The notes: generated by a model not told the origin, from the letters alone. A DNA stretch of 17,068 nucleotides from Candidatus Sumerlaeota bacterium (GCA_003554345.1 PWGE01000305.1:1-17068); one strand, 5' to 3'. Positions 6,976-15,803 are shown, numbered from the stretch's first letter. Translations and numbers: made by a program.

Positions 6976-7582
6976 GTATTGTGGATTTACCCGCATTGAA
7001 GATGTGCAGTTTGCTGCCGGTTTGCCGCTCTCGGCTGCAGGCTTTATCTTTCACCGACCCTCAAAACGCTGTATATCTCCGGAAAAAGCAGCCGAATTGG
7101 GTTCTGTTTTGAAAAAGAGGGGGATTAAAACAGTGGGAGTATTTGTAAGGCAAACGGCTCAGGAAATACGTGAAATGAGTGAGAAGGCAGAACTTGATAT
7201 GTTACAGCTATACGATCATTGTGTGGCTCAGCAATTGACCTCTTTTCTGCCAATATTATATGCTTACCGTGTGAGGGAAGAATCTTCACCTGACGAAATT
7301 ATTGTCCCTCCGGCTCCTCATTTTCTCCTTCTTGATGCCTTTCACCCGGCAGAATATGGCGGGACCGGGGAGAGGTTTGACTGGAAATTTCTCGAACATT
7401 TTGCCTCTCTGGAACGAACAATCATTGCCGGGGGAATAAATCACTCCAATGTGAAAGATTTACTCTCGTACTGTTATCCGTATGGTATAGACGTTTCGTC
7501 AGGTATTGAGAAAGAACCGGGAGTAAAGGATCACCAAAAAATGGGAGCACTTATCAATAACATCCAAAATGAACACGGTTAA
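6965..7582 (+). CDS. trpF: Phosphoribosylanthranilate isomerase
   Basis: This 205-residue TIM-barrel enzyme converts phosphoribosylanthranilate to CdRP by an Amadori rearrangement, between the TrpD and TrpC steps. The general base Cys6 is in VKYCGFTR, and the general acid Asp124 is in LLLDAFHP, followed by GGTGERFDW (132-140). The phosphate-binding end has IIAGGINHSNV (153-163) and GIDVSSGIEKEPGVKD (174-189). The common QLHG motif reads QLYD (81-84), a modest divergence. AAGGAG precedes ATG 6965 within the end of trpC. It is a separate gene, not a TrpC-TrpF fusion. Confidence 0.95.
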   Translation: MFVKYCGFTRIEDVQFAAGLPLSAAGFIFHRPSKRCISPEKAAELGSVLKKRGIKTVGVFVRQTAQEIREMSEKAELDMLQLYDHCVAQQLTSFLPILYAYRVREESSPDEIIVPPAPHFLLLDAFHPAEYGGTGERFDWKFLEHFASLERTIIAGGINHSNVKDLLSYCYPYGIDVSSGIEKEPGVKDHQKMGALINNIQNEHG

Positions 7583-7604
7583 TTATTAGAAAGGAGATGG
7601 AAAA

Positions 7605-8780
7605 ATGAGAAGACCATCAAGGAAAGGTTATTTTGGGAATTATGGGGGACGTTTTGTGGCAGAAACTCTTATCAATGCCCTGGATGAATTGAATCAGGCT
7701 TATGAATCTTTTCGTGAAAATCAGGACTACCAGCAAAAACTCAAAACTCTACTCTCACATTATGCCGGACGACCCACCCCCATTTATTTTGCCCGGCGTT
7801 TGTCGAAAAAAATATCCGTCAACCTTTATTTAAAAAGGGAAGATTTATTACATACCGGCGCCCACAAGTTGAACAATACTCTGGGTCAGATTCTTTTAAC
7901 TCAGTATATGGGGAAAAAAAGGGTTATTGCAGAAACCGGTGCAGGACAGCATGGTGTGGCTACAGCAACAGTAGCCGCCCTCTTAGGTTTGGAGTGTGAT
8001 ATTTATATGGGCGAAGTGGATATAGAGCGACAGGCTCCCAATGTTAAACGAATGGAACTTCTGGGAGCACGGGTAATTCCTGTGAAAACCGGTAGCCGAA
8101 CCCTTAAAGATGCTGTGAATGAAGCTCTGAAGGATTGGGTGCGAAATGTTCAGTCCACCCATTATCTTATTGGTTCCGTTGTAGGACCTCATCCTTTTCC
8201 CTGGATGGTCAGGGATTTTCAATCTGTTATAGGCAAAGAGTCTCGTCGCCAGTTTCGAAAGATGACAGGAGCTCTTCCTGACTATGCCGTAGCTTGTGTG
8301 GGCGGCGGGAGTAATGCCCTTGGTTTGTTCTCAGGATTCATGAATGATCCTTCTGTAAAATGTATTGGGGTGGAAGCCGGAGGAAGAGCCCTTACTCCCG
8401 GTGACCATGCTGCTACTGTTACCCTCGGAAAAAAAGGGGTGCTGCATGGCAGTCTGAGTCTGTTACTTCAGGATGAAGAAGGTCAGGTCTCTCCGGTTCA
8501 TTCGGTTTCAGCAGGACTGGATTATCCGGGTGTGGGACCCGAGCACAGCCATCTTCATGAAACAAAAAAGGCGGAGTATTATCACTGTTCTGATGAAAGT
8601 GCTCTGCAAGCCTGTCAGACTTTAGCCCGATGGGAAGGGATAATTCCTGCCCTGGAAAGCAGTCATGCGCTGGGATATATTCTTGACCATCAGTCACGTT
8701 ATAAAGATAAGGATGTGCTTATCAATCTTTCCGGTAGAGGAGATAAAGATCTGGCAATTATTATTCGGGAGGTTTTATGA
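7605..8780 (+). CDS. trpB: Tryptophan synthase beta chain
   Basis: This 391-residue PLP enzyme joins indole and serine into tryptophan. AAGGAGAT lies before ATG 7605, 22 bases after trpF; this is the only non-overlapping junction in the operon. The N-terminus [15 protein letters not shown] has Ala where Pro is usual. Lys88 in HTGAHKLNN binds PLP, Glu110 is in AETGAGQHG, and the phosphate loop GGGSN is at 233-237. [13 protein letters not shown] (302-314) and GRGDKD (377-382) are also present. It is the short, TrpA-dependent TrpB1 type rather than TrpB2. The stop overlaps the trpA start, as expected for partners of the alpha2-beta2 complex. Confidence 0.97.
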   Translation: MRRPSRKGYFGNYGGRFVAETLINALDELNQAYESFRENQDYQQKLKTLLSHYAGRPTPIYFARRLSKKISVNLYLKREDLLHTGAHKLNNTLGQILLTQYMGKKRVIAETGAGQHGVATATVAALLGLECDIYMGEVDIERQAPNVKRMELLGARVIPVKTGSRTLKDAVNEALKDWVRNVQSTHYLIGSVVGPHPFPWMVRDFQSVIGKESRRQFRKMTGALPDYAVACVGGGSNALGLFSGFMNDPSVKCIGVEAGGRALTPGDHAATVTLGKKGVLHGSLSLLLQDEEGQVSPVHSVSAGLDYPGVGPEHSHLHETKKAEYYHCSDESALQACQTLARWEGIIPALESSHALGYILDHQSRYKDKDVLINLSGRGDKDLAIIIREVL

Positions 8781-9514
8781 TGACTGCATATAATGGATTT
8801 TATCTTGTGGGAAATTACCCTGACTTTGAATTATTTACAGAAGCGTTGCGTGAAGGTTTGCGGTATTTTGATTTTGCAGAAATTGGTATACCTTTTTCCG
8901 ACCCGGTAGCCGATGGACCCGTGATAGCTACCGCTGCTGATGCAGTGCTCAAAGCTGGTTTTAAGTGGGAAAAACTTTTAGAGTCGGTGCAAAAGGTGCG
9001 GCAGTCAGCAGATTCTCATAAAAAGCTTTACTGGATGAGCTATGCGAATATACTCTATCATCACGGCCTGCAAAACTTTATTGAACGCAGTAAAGAGGTG
9101 GGAATAGATGGGATTATTGTTCCTGATATCCCTTTTGTCGAAAGTGAAGAGCTCAAGAAGTTATGTCATCAGCACCGGATGGATTATATTCATTTTGCCA
9201 CCCCGGAAAATACTGATGAACAGATAAAGAGAATTGCCTCAGCAGCGCAGGGTTTTTTATATTTCGTATCGATACGTGGAGTAACCGGTAGCCGCCTCCT
9301 GGTAGATGATGAAACTGCCCGCAAAATTCAGCTGGCAAAAGAATATTCGCCGGTACCTGTCATCCTGGGATTTGGTATTAGAGATAAAAAGACGGTTGAA
9401 CGGGCACTTCAACTGGCAGATGGCTTCATTGCAGGCACAGCGCTGGTGAAAGCGTTAGGCACGGGTGAAATGGACAACTTTACCAGTCTCTGTAAACAAT
9501 TAACGGGCAACTAA
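8777..9514 (+). CDS. trpA: Tryptophan synthase alpha chain
   Basis: This TIM-barrel enzyme cleaves indole-3-glycerol phosphate and channels indole to TrpB. Two starts are possible: ATG 8777 (ATGA overlap with the trpB stop, four bases after GGAGG) and ATG 8780 (seven bases after GGAGG, better spacing). They give 245 or 244 residues. The catalytic Glu35 is in EIGIPFSDP and Asp46 in ADGPVI. Also seen are [17 protein letters not shown] (GVTGAR in many homologues), [10 protein letters not shown] and GTALVKAL. The N-terminus is short, beginning almost at the first strand, so it lacks about ten to fifteen residues found in many homologues. It is the last trp gene and is followed by a hairpin at 9521-9570. 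Confidence 0.95.
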   Translation: MMTAYNGFYLVGNYPDFELFTEALREGLRYFDFAEIGIPFSDPVADGPVIATAADAVLKAGFKWEKLLESVQKVRQSADSHKKLYWMSYANILYHHGLQNFIERSKEVGIDGIIVPDIPFVESEELKKLCHQHRMDYIHFATPENTDEQIKRIASAAQGFLYFVSIRGVTGSRLLVDDETARKIQLAKEYSPVPVILGFGIRDKKTVERALQLADGFIAGTALVKALGTGEMDNFTSLCKQLTGN

Positions 9515-9520
9515 TCTGCA

Positions 9521-9570
9521 AAAAGGGGTGTAATCATACATGAGAGATTACTCATGTTATTATACCCCTT
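9521..9570 (-). terminator. Hairpin terminator between convergent trpA and the minus-strand protease pair
   Basis: A long imperfect stem pairs AAGGGGTGTAAT (9523-9534) and CATGAG (9539-9544) with CTCATG (9551-9556) and the arm ending ACCCCTT (9570), around a six-base loop. Read on the minus strand it runs into TTTTTGC, a good U-tract, so it ends the 9569-10384 gene and overlaps its stop codon. On the plus strand no U-run follows, but it could still slow transcription leaving trpA. Confidence 0.75.
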
Positions 9571-10384
9571 ACTCTTCTTCATCTTCTTCAATAATCTGAC
9601 CTTTAATCTCCAGTATATCTTCAGCAGGAAAAATGACGCCTAATATGCCCATATCCCCGGGAGATCCGAAAAGAGAGGACATTCCATGACCGCCGGCAGG
9701 TGATACCCTGATAGTGGTAAACCCCACTATTTTCCCTTCTTCGTTGAATACCGGATTGCCCATGCTTTCGTCCAGAATGCTCTGAGTGGGAACGTAAAAA
9801 GTCCGGGGACGGTCGATAATCGCCTGTACATATAAAGTAGAGACGGCAGGTACCCGGCGGGCTTCCCGTCCGAGGCGATTTAACATCACCAGTTCTTCCA
9901 GAATACTGGCAGAGGCTGAGTCAGCCAGGTTTATATAGGAAATCTCTTCAGATAGTTCTTCCTGTGGTTTGATAAAAATGAGGTCAAAATCGGTATCTCG
10001 CAGTTCAATTGTTCCCTCTACTTCCGTACCGTCGGGAAGGATAATTGTGATAGACTCTACCTCGACGTCCATTTGCATTTCTCCGGCCTGTGCACCCATC
10101 ATTTGTTCCAGCATGTTGGAAGGATCAATATTGGAAAGTGAAGTCACTATTAATCCATCCTCACTGATAAAGGTGCCGATGCATTCAGTACGGGTCTCTG
10201 ATTCCTGCCCGGACATGCCGGGATACGACATCCGTGTTTTCTGAACAACATTGAGCCGGATAACTGCATCTTGTTTTTCTTCAAATACCTGACGAGCAGA
10301 ATCGGTAAAAGAGTTTCCTGGCAAACTGAAACACATGACCACCAGTGAAATAATAATGGTTGTTGTTATCCATTTTCTTTTCAT
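9569..10384 (-). CDS. Exported trypsin-fold protein that has lost its catalytic His and Ser
   Basis: The protein has 271 residues, with a strong purine-rich ribosome-binding site (GGAGGGGGAG). Residues 1-25 form a signal peptide or anchor (MKRKWITTTIIISLVVMCF). The rest follows the HtrA protease layout: ECIGTFISEDGLIVTS (67-82), an acidic strand region, DTDFDLIFIK (130-139) and a GNPVFNEEGKIVGF block (209-222). Where active enzymes read TNHHV, this one reads TSLSN (81-85). Where they read GNSGGP it reads ESMGNP (206-211). The His and nucleophilic Ser are therefore absent, while Asp134 remains. There is no PDZ domain, and the tail is Glu/Asp-rich. It lies 150 bases downstream of the HtrA-like gene with no clear promoter of its own, suggesting co-transcription. 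A regulatory or substrate-binding pseudoprotease is plausible (inference). Confidence 0.8.
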   Translation of the reverse strand: MKRKWITTTIIISLVVMCFSLPGNSFTDSARQVFEEKQDAVIRLNVVQKTRMSYPGMSGQESETRTECIGTFISEDGLIVTSLSNIDPSNMLEQMMGAQAGEMQMDVEVESITIILPDGTEVEGTIELRDTDFDLIFIKPQEELSEEISYINLADSASASILEELVMLNRLGREARRVPAVSTLYVQAIIDRPRTFYVPTQSILDESMGNPVFNEEGKIVGFTTIRVSPAGGHGMSSLFGSPGDMGILGVIFPAEDILEIKGQIIEEDEEE

Positions 10385-10534
10385 TTTTCTCCCCCTCCTC
10401 TCTCTATTTTATGAATGGTTTCGTATATCTTTTTGTAATCTATTTGATCTGATCTGGTATTTACTTTTATCTGATGCTTTTTTTTCTTCCCCCTTTATTT
10501 CTTCTGGAAAGAAAGAGGTGACTGGTCTTACTTT

Positions 10535-12568
10535 TTAATATTCTTCCCACTCGGGAGTTATTTCTAAATAACGGGTATCTTTATCACGTAAGACCTTTAC
10601 AACAACAGCTTCGGGTTGTTCTTCCTCAACCTCTTTGAGAATTGTTCTGGCTTTTTCCAAATCGGGGACGGGTCTGTTATTGATTTTCCTGATCACATCT
10701 CTGCTTCTCAAATTTGCCAGTGCCGCCCAGCTGCCTGACGTAACTTCATCTACAATAACACCTTCCATATCTTCGTCCCAGGTCCTTTGCATACGTTCCA
10801 GGGGTGAGATTTCCCGAAGGGTGAATTCGAAAAAGAGGTTCTCATAACGGTCCATTTCGCGACGTTCCGGCGGAGATGCCTGGGTCGTTAGAACGATATC
10901 TTTGCTTTCTCCGTTTCGCAGGATAGAAAGTTCAATATCACTATCTATGCGATATTGTCGCACCATATTGGTAAATATCCTGTCATCTTCTGGAGTAGAA
11001 GAAGCGGGTACAGGGTCTCCATCCAGGGCGGTAATAATATCCCCTACCTTTACATCTGTTTCCTCCTCCAGAAAATGCTGGTAAATACGGGTAATACGGA
11101 CACCGGTGGTATCCTTTATTCCTTTCTGTTCAGCGAGTTTGCTGGTGAGAACCTGCGTTTCAAAGGGAAGCCAGGCGCGAGTGGTGGTGCGTGGTGAATG
11201 CATGATGTCACGCTCTCCCAGTTCTACCACGGTTAAATACTCCTGGTTGTTGCGTATATATTTGACCATAACGGGGGTAGGGGCTTCAATATCCTTAACC
11301 ACAGATTCAGTAACTTTCCTGAAGTCCTGTTTATCAGTTATGTCCCGGCCGTTAATCTGGACGAGTATATCTTCTGCCTTTATATCCGGTTTGGCATCTG
11401 CAGCGGCTCCGCCGGGGCGTATTGAAGTGATAAGAATGCCTGCCCGATTTTCCAGGTCATATCTTATAACATCAAAGCGAGAGAGATCCCGATAGGTAAA
11501 GCCCCATTCTCTTGCTTCGAAACTGTCCGGTAAACGCCGCTCTCTTTCGTCAGGGGTAACAGCAAGAGTCTTTTCTTCTCCATTGCGTAAGAATATGACG
11601 TCCACTTCTTCATTAATGGGGAAATTCATCAGAGATTTATTAATCAAGGGGAGTTCTTCTGGAAATTGAGCAGTTAAGGTTTCTTCTCCTACTCTTTGAA
11701 TGATATCCCCTGCTTTGAAACCCGCCTTATCAGCAGGCGAGTTTTTTACCGGACCTGAGAGCAGGACGCCTTCATCAACATCTGAAGAACGCAATAAGGG
11801 CTGAAGTTGAAAACCAAACCAGCTTCGGCGAACGTGTCCGTCTTCTATGATTTTTTCAGCAACATCCTGAACCAGATTGCCCGGAATAGCTCCTCCCAGT
11901 CCCAGGTCAATTTCATTTATACCAATAATTTCACCATCCAGGTTGATAAGAGGTCCCCCGGAATTGCCGCGGTGTATAGCGGCATCGTGACCTATCCAGC
12001 GTACAACTGACCCTACATCTTCGCCGTCAAGTTCAAGTATTCCCTCCCTGGCAATGATGTCGGGCATGATCAGTTCGGTGTTACTGACAATACCTCTCGT
12101 GACACTCTGGGAAAGTGCCATAGGACTTCCCAGCGCCAGCACTTCATCTCCTACTCTTGCTTCTGCCGAATCTCCAAAAGAGGCATAAGGGTAAGGACCT
12201 TCTTCACGGAGTTTTAAAACAGTAGTATCGGTTAAAGGATCGGTGCCTATAAGATCTGCTTCCATCCTCTGTCTGTCGGCTAAGGTGCAGAGAATATATT
12301 CTGCCTTGCCGGCAACATGATGGTTGGTTATTACGTAACCATCTGAACTGATAATGACACCACTCCCCGAGGCTTCGTTTTTCACCTTTCTTCCCTGCCT
12401 GTCCGAACTGATGACGACTTCAATTCTGACAATTGATGGTTTGACTTTTTCTATAGCCTCCTGCACTTTTTCCGGATGAGCCAGCTCCTCTTTTCTGTTT
12501 TCCATTGAAAATAAGAAACCTGTCACACATATGAGAATTGCTGTTATAAAGTAACGTGGATAACGCAT
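10535..12568 (-). CDS. HtrA/Deg-like exported serine protease with four PDZ-like domains
   Basis: The protein has 677 residues, with signal peptide 1-21 (MRYPRYFITAILICVTGFLF). The trypsin-like domain (about 35-245) has the full triad: His84 in ITNHHVAG, Asp114 in PLTDTTVLKL and Ser203 in RGNSGGPLIN. Four PDZ-like regions follow, at about 250-340, 355-450, 468-560 and 578-670. Each has a variant of the hydrophobic GD-I-x-x-[IL] signature: AGDIIQRVG, AEDILVQING, VGDIITALDG and SRDVIRKINN. DegP-type enzymes usually have one or two PDZ domains, so this one is long. HtrA proteases degrade or chaperone misfolded envelope proteins; the substrate here is unknown. The ribosome-binding site is weak (AAGGA, six bases before ATG). 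The pseudoprotease gene follows, probably in the same transcript. Confidence 0.92.
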   Translation of the reverse strand: MRYPRYFITAILICVTGFLFSMENRKEELAHPEKVQEAIEKVKPSIVRIEVVISSDRQGRKVKNEASGSGVIISSDGYVITNHHVAGKAEYILCTLADRQRMEADLIGTDPLTDTTVLKLREEGPYPYASFGDSAEARVGDEVLALGSPMALSQSVTRGIVSNTELIMPDIIAREGILELDGEDVGSVVRWIGHDAAIHRGNSGGPLINLDGEIIGINEIDLGLGGAIPGNLVQDVAEKIIEDGHVRRSWFGFQLQPLLRSSDVDEGVLLSGPVKNSPADKAGFKAGDIIQRVGEETLTAQFPEELPLINKSLMNFPINEEVDVIFLRNGEEKTLAVTPDERERRLPDSFEAREWGFTYRDLSRFDVIRYDLENRAGILITSIRPGGAAADAKPDIKAEDILVQINGRDITDKQDFRKVTESVVKDIEAPTPVMVKYIRNNQEYLTVVELGERDIMHSPRTTTRAWLPFETQVLTSKLAEQKGIKDTTGVRITRIYQHFLEEETDVKVGDIITALDGDPVPASSTPEDDRIFTNMVRQYRIDSDIELSILRNGESKDIVLTTQASPPERREMDRYENLFFEFTLREISPLERMQRTWDEDMEGVIVDEVTSGSWAALANLRSRDVIRKINNRPVPDLEKARTILKEVEEEQPEAVVVKVLRDKDTRYLEITPEWEEY

Positions 12569-12608
12569 ATTTTTTCCTTTTTAAAAGTTTTCATCTTAAT
12601 GTTCTTCC

Positions 12609-12637
12609 ATTATATGTTTAAACATCAAAAAAATCAA
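12609..12637 (-). promoter_or_regulatory. Promoter of the HtrA-like gene
   Basis: On the minus strand TTGATT (12632-12637) and a perfect TATAAT (12609-12614) are separated by 17 bases. The start codon is about 40 bases downstream. It looks like a housekeeping promoter; I see no sigma-E-type sequence. Confidence 0.75.
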
Positions 12638-13142
12638 GAAAATTGGGGGAATATGAAAGATTAAAATTTTTTATCATTAATCTTTTTTGGCGCAAGTAAT
12701 GTCTTTATTTTACCAGGGGAAACTTTGGCAGAAATAGTTTTAAAATACCTGAAAGCTGGTTATTAGAGGTTTTTCTGAAAAATAAAGCTTTATCTAAGGG
12801 TGTGATTGAGTTTTAAATATTAATAAGATGCGCATATCTGGTTTTTCTTAGTTTTTTTACAGTGCTTTATATTTGTTCCATTTATATGAGATAACAGCAA
12901 ATTTGCGAAAGGGATTAAACTGTTGACAGTTTGGGGATTTGTGCACATTCTACGCTTTAATCTGGCTCATAGGCTGTACATCAGTCAACTGTGTTTGAGA
13001 GGATGAGGTGGCAACAGCGAATACATTGGCAATTATTTTGATTATAAACTAAAAGACATCGGAAAAACTATGCAGGGTTATCTTCAATTTATTAATGAAT
13101 ATAATGACGTTGTAGTACAATTATAAAATAAATAAAAAATAG
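12638..13142. other. AT-rich spacer between divergent genes
   Basis: There is no intact gene. An AT-rich hairpin (12656-12664 with 12677-12685, then Ts) is not behind any recognised gene. Near the right end, 13007-13126 holds a short open stretch that looks like the tail of a lost gene (separate entry). The remainder shows nothing I can identify. Confidence 0.5.
13007..13126 (+). pseudogene. Possible C-terminal remnant of a decayed gene
   Basis: A 39-codon open stretch after a TGA at 13004-13006 reads GGNSEYIGNYFDYKLKDIGK and then continues to INEYNDVVVQL before TAA at 13124-13126. The composition looks like ordinary protein rather than translated spacer. It has no start codon with a ribosome-binding site at its 5' end, and the same frame upstream ends in NLAHRLYISQLCLRG and the TGA. 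No family is recognised. It could be chance. Confidence 0.25.
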
Positions 13143-13172
13143 TTGTCAAAACGATTCAAATTGTAGTATAAT
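13143..13172 (+). promoter_or_regulatory. Promoter of the 841-residue exported-protein gene
   Basis: TTGTCA (13143-13148) and a perfect TATAAT (13167-13172) are 18 bases apart. The predicted start near 13179 gives a 5' leader of about 70 bases containing the hairpin at 13190-13227 and the Shine-Dalgarno at 13238-13242. Confidence 0.75.
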
Positions 13173-13189
13173 ATATCCAGATAAAAGAG

Positions 13190-13227
13190 TGATAGTATAA
13201 ATGACACGTCACATAATATTACTATCA
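13190..13227 (+). promoter_or_regulatory. Nested stem-loop in the 5' leader
   Basis: TGATAGTA (13190-13197) is perfectly complementary to TACTATCA (13220-13227), and inside it TGAC (13202-13205) pairs with GTCA (13208-13211). The structure ends ten bases before GGAGG. It could stabilise the message or affect translation, or as DNA be a binding site; the function is inferred only. Confidence 0.4.
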
Positions 13228-13248
13228 GATAAAAAAAGGAGGTTTTCT

Positions 13249-15774
13249 ATGAAGAAAGTAATGGTACTGATGGGAGTTTTTCTGCTTAGTTTTTGTTTGT
13301 GGGCTGAGTGGGAAGATTATGAACTTAACACAAACATACGTAATCCAGAAGGAACCTGGGGGATAATTCGTGCGAACTTTGATTCTACCGGCCGACTTTA
13401 CCTGTCACAGTCAGCAGATATTGTTTATTATACGGAAAATCCATTTGATCCCTATCCGGATTATGAAATCCTGCTTGACAGAGAACTGGCCAATGGCATC
13501 CAGGGTATATCATTTGATGCGGATGATAATGTATATCTGAGTGGGGATAATGACCCTGATGGGTTTATTGCCAAGTTCGATTCGGATGGAAATGAGCTCT
13601 GGTCACATGATGATGTGGATAGGGTTACGGGTTCTACACTGCTGAGTACAGGTGAATTTCTGGTTACTGATTTTGGTGGAACATTTCGTCTTTTTGATCC
13701 GGAAGATGGCACCCTTATTGATTCTCATGAGGTTGATGGATTGGCAAATTATGTTCGTGATATTGTTTCAACACCTGATGATACAGTGTTTGCAATTCAA
13801 AGCGGTGCTGTGATGAAGGTTACCGGTGGTGATGCTGGAAACCTGGAAGGATACACGGCTACGGACTTTGGTGATGCCGCTTATATTGATACTTCTTTTC
13901 AAGTAAGACCCAGCATTCTCTATCTGGAAGATCAAGACGTTGTGGTATCCGGGAATGCGGATTTTGACGATCAAACAGATTCCAGAATCTTTTTTCAGGA
14001 TGCCGATACCGGTGAGCTTGTTCAGACAATCGAGACTGTTTTTAGCAGTTACCTGCCTGCCGGTTTAGCTGAAATAGAAGTTGACGATACTTCTTATCTC
14101 TTTACTACAGGTTTCAGAGGAGCAATGAGAGTTTTCTCAAGCCCGGGACCTGTGGAAGAATATACTATTGTGGAAGATATTGCCCAACTGCAAGAACAGG
14201 ATCAGGACGATACGGTATACCGTCTGGACAACCAGGTGGCGTTGACTTTCGCCATGGATTTTCGTAATTCGAAATATATTCAGGATAATACTGGCGGCGT
14301 TCTGATAGATGATGATGATGGGATTATTGAAACGGAATACAACCGTTATAATGGAATAACCAGTCTTTATGGAACTCTGGGTACATGGGATGGAGTGCTG
14401 CAGTTTACTCCTGTTCACGATCCGGGTGCACCTACAGCTACCGAAATTGAAGTTGAGCCTGTTGAGATTGACAATCTGGAAGACCTGACCCATGATAATG
14501 AATCCATGCTGGTCCAGGTTGAAGGTGTAACCTTTCAGGAAACCGGTACTTTTGATACTGGAGAAAATTATACCCTGGAAGATGCAACTGATACCGCCGT
14601 ATTCCGCACACATTATTTTGGTGCAGATTATATTGGACTGGGCATTCCGGAAGTGGAGGTAGATCTGGTCGGCGTGCAGATTCGGTTTCATGATACCATT
14701 CAACTCTTTGCACGTGGTACCGAGGACTTTGATTTTGAAATTGAACCTAAAGAAGCAATTCCGCCATTTGAAAAAAGGTGGAGTGTTATGGCTGAAGAAT
14801 ATGACTGGTTGGCTGACGATTGGGGGACTCACAGTGCTGCTATGAATCCGACAACAGGCAATGTATTAGTAGCTGCTTGGGAAGAAAGCCCCGGTTTAAA
14901 GGTTCTTGCGCATGAAGATGGTTTACTCAAAGGTGAATTGAATACAGATGGAAATGATCCCAGGGCGGTAACAGTTCTGCCATCTGGAAAGATCATTGCC
15001 ACGGTGAATGGTGCGACTGAAATCATGGTCTGGGAAGAAGAAGAGATTGACGGCGCCGCACCGGAAGAGGTCGATCATACTGGAGAAATCTCAAGCGGAC
15101 GTACACTTGCTGCTGTAGAAAGCGAAAATGGTGAGATTATTGTTATGACAGGAGACGCGCGTGATGCTGATTATCTGTTGTACACTTATGATGGAACCTC
15201 CTGGACTGCTACAGAAGCGGTTCCCAATAATCATGTTGAACCTTCTGGTGGCTTTGGTACGACCTCTTTAGCCGTATTGGAAGATGGTTCCTTTTATGCT
15301 AAGTGGGTTTGGGAATATGCTGATGGTACAGAACCGTGGCAGGAAGAAGATACATGCTCATTTGCTCTATATGATGAGAACGGTGATCTTGTTGAAGAAT
15401 ATATGGGTTTCTTTGACTATGCTGATGGCTGGGCAAATCTGGATAACCTTCTCATGAGTAATGTGGCTATTGATGATGAGGGAGATAGATATATAGCCGT
15501 CTCCAATTATGAGTATACAGAGGAATGGAATACGCATGATTACGTGGGAATATGGAATCTGGATACCGGCGAAGAAGTAGCCTCTCTTATAGATGAATCG
15601 CTTTTCATTAATATTGCTTTTCAAGCGGATGGAAATGTGAAACTTGATATTGCTGATTTAGGAGAGGGAACTAAATTCTATGTGACAACTGCCGTACAAA
15701 ATAACCACATTGCACTCTTCACCTCTCATCCTGAAGAACTTACTGTAGAAGATTGGACGCTTTTTGAGTATTAA
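13249..15774 (+). CDS. Large exported acidic protein: two propeller-like regions around an OB-fold-like domain
   Basis: I place the start at ATG 13249, six bases after GGAGG (13238-13242); an upstream in-frame ATG at 13201 has no ribosome-binding site and would bury the signal peptide. The product has 841 residues. Signal peptide 1-19 ends FCLWA before Glu20. Residues 20-300 and about 508-825 are strand-rich with repeated DSDG/DEDG-type turns and read like beta-propellers (for example DGFIAKFDSDGNELW). Residues 305-495 contain YIQDNTGGVLID, LYGTLGTWDGVLQFTP, LVQVEGVTF and DTIQLFARGTEDF, resembling the OB-fold-like domains found in many exported bacterial proteins. The C-terminus VEDWTLFEY echoes the 395-residue protein. 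The chain is strongly acidic, with 18 Trp. There is no catalytic motif; an extracellular binding role is a guess. Confidence 0.88.
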   Translation: MKKVMVLMGVFLLSFCLWAEWEDYELNTNIRNPEGTWGIIRANFDSTGRLYLSQSADIVYYTENPFDPYPDYEILLDRELANGIQGISFDADDNVYLSGDNDPDGFIAKFDSDGNELWSHDDVDRVTGSTLLSTGEFLVTDFGGTFRLFDPEDGTLIDSHEVDGLANYVRDIVSTPDDTVFAIQSGAVMKVTGGDAGNLEGYTATDFGDAAYIDTSFQVRPSILYLEDQDVVVSGNADFDDQTDSRIFFQDADTGELVQTIETVFSSYLPAGLAEIEVDDTSYLFTTGFRGAMRVFSSPGPVEEYTIVEDIAQLQEQDQDDTVYRLDNQVALTFAMDFRNSKYIQDNTGGVLIDDDDGIIETEYNRYNGITSLYGTLGTWDGVLQFTPVHDPGAPTATEIEVEPVEIDNLEDLTHDNESMLVQVEGVTFQETGTFDTGENYTLEDATDTAVFRTHYFGADYIGLGIPEVEVDLVGVQIRFHDTIQLFARGTEDFDFEIEPKEAIPPFEKRWSVMAEEYDWLADDWGTHSAAMNPTTGNVLVAAWEESPGLKVLAHEDGLLKGELNTDGNDPRAVTVLPSGKIIATVNGATEIMVWEEEEIDGAAPEEVDHTGEISSGRTLAAVESENGEIIVMTGDARDADYLLYTYDGTSWTATEAVPNNHVEPSGGFGTTSLAVLEDGSFYAKWVWEYADGTEPWQEEDTCSFALYDENGDLVEEYMGFFDYADGWANLDNLLMSNVAIDDEGDRYIAVSNYEYTEEWNTHDYVGIWNLDTGEEVASLIDESLFINIAFQADGNVKLDIADLGEGTKFYVTTAVQNNHIALFTSHPEELTVEDWTLFEY

Positions 15775-15803
15775 TAGCGTTTAGTTAACAGAGATAGAAT
15801 AGT

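Noticed and set aside
13201-13248. ATG 13201 as the start of the 841-residue protein
   Set aside because: There is no Shine-Dalgarno, it falls inside the 5' stem-loop, and it would put a 16-residue polar extension before the signal peptide.
14137-14832. 231-codon minus-strand frame opposite the 841-residue protein gene
   Set aside because: It is a shadow frame produced by the Asp/Glu-rich plus-strand codons; no ribosome-binding site was seen and the product looks random.
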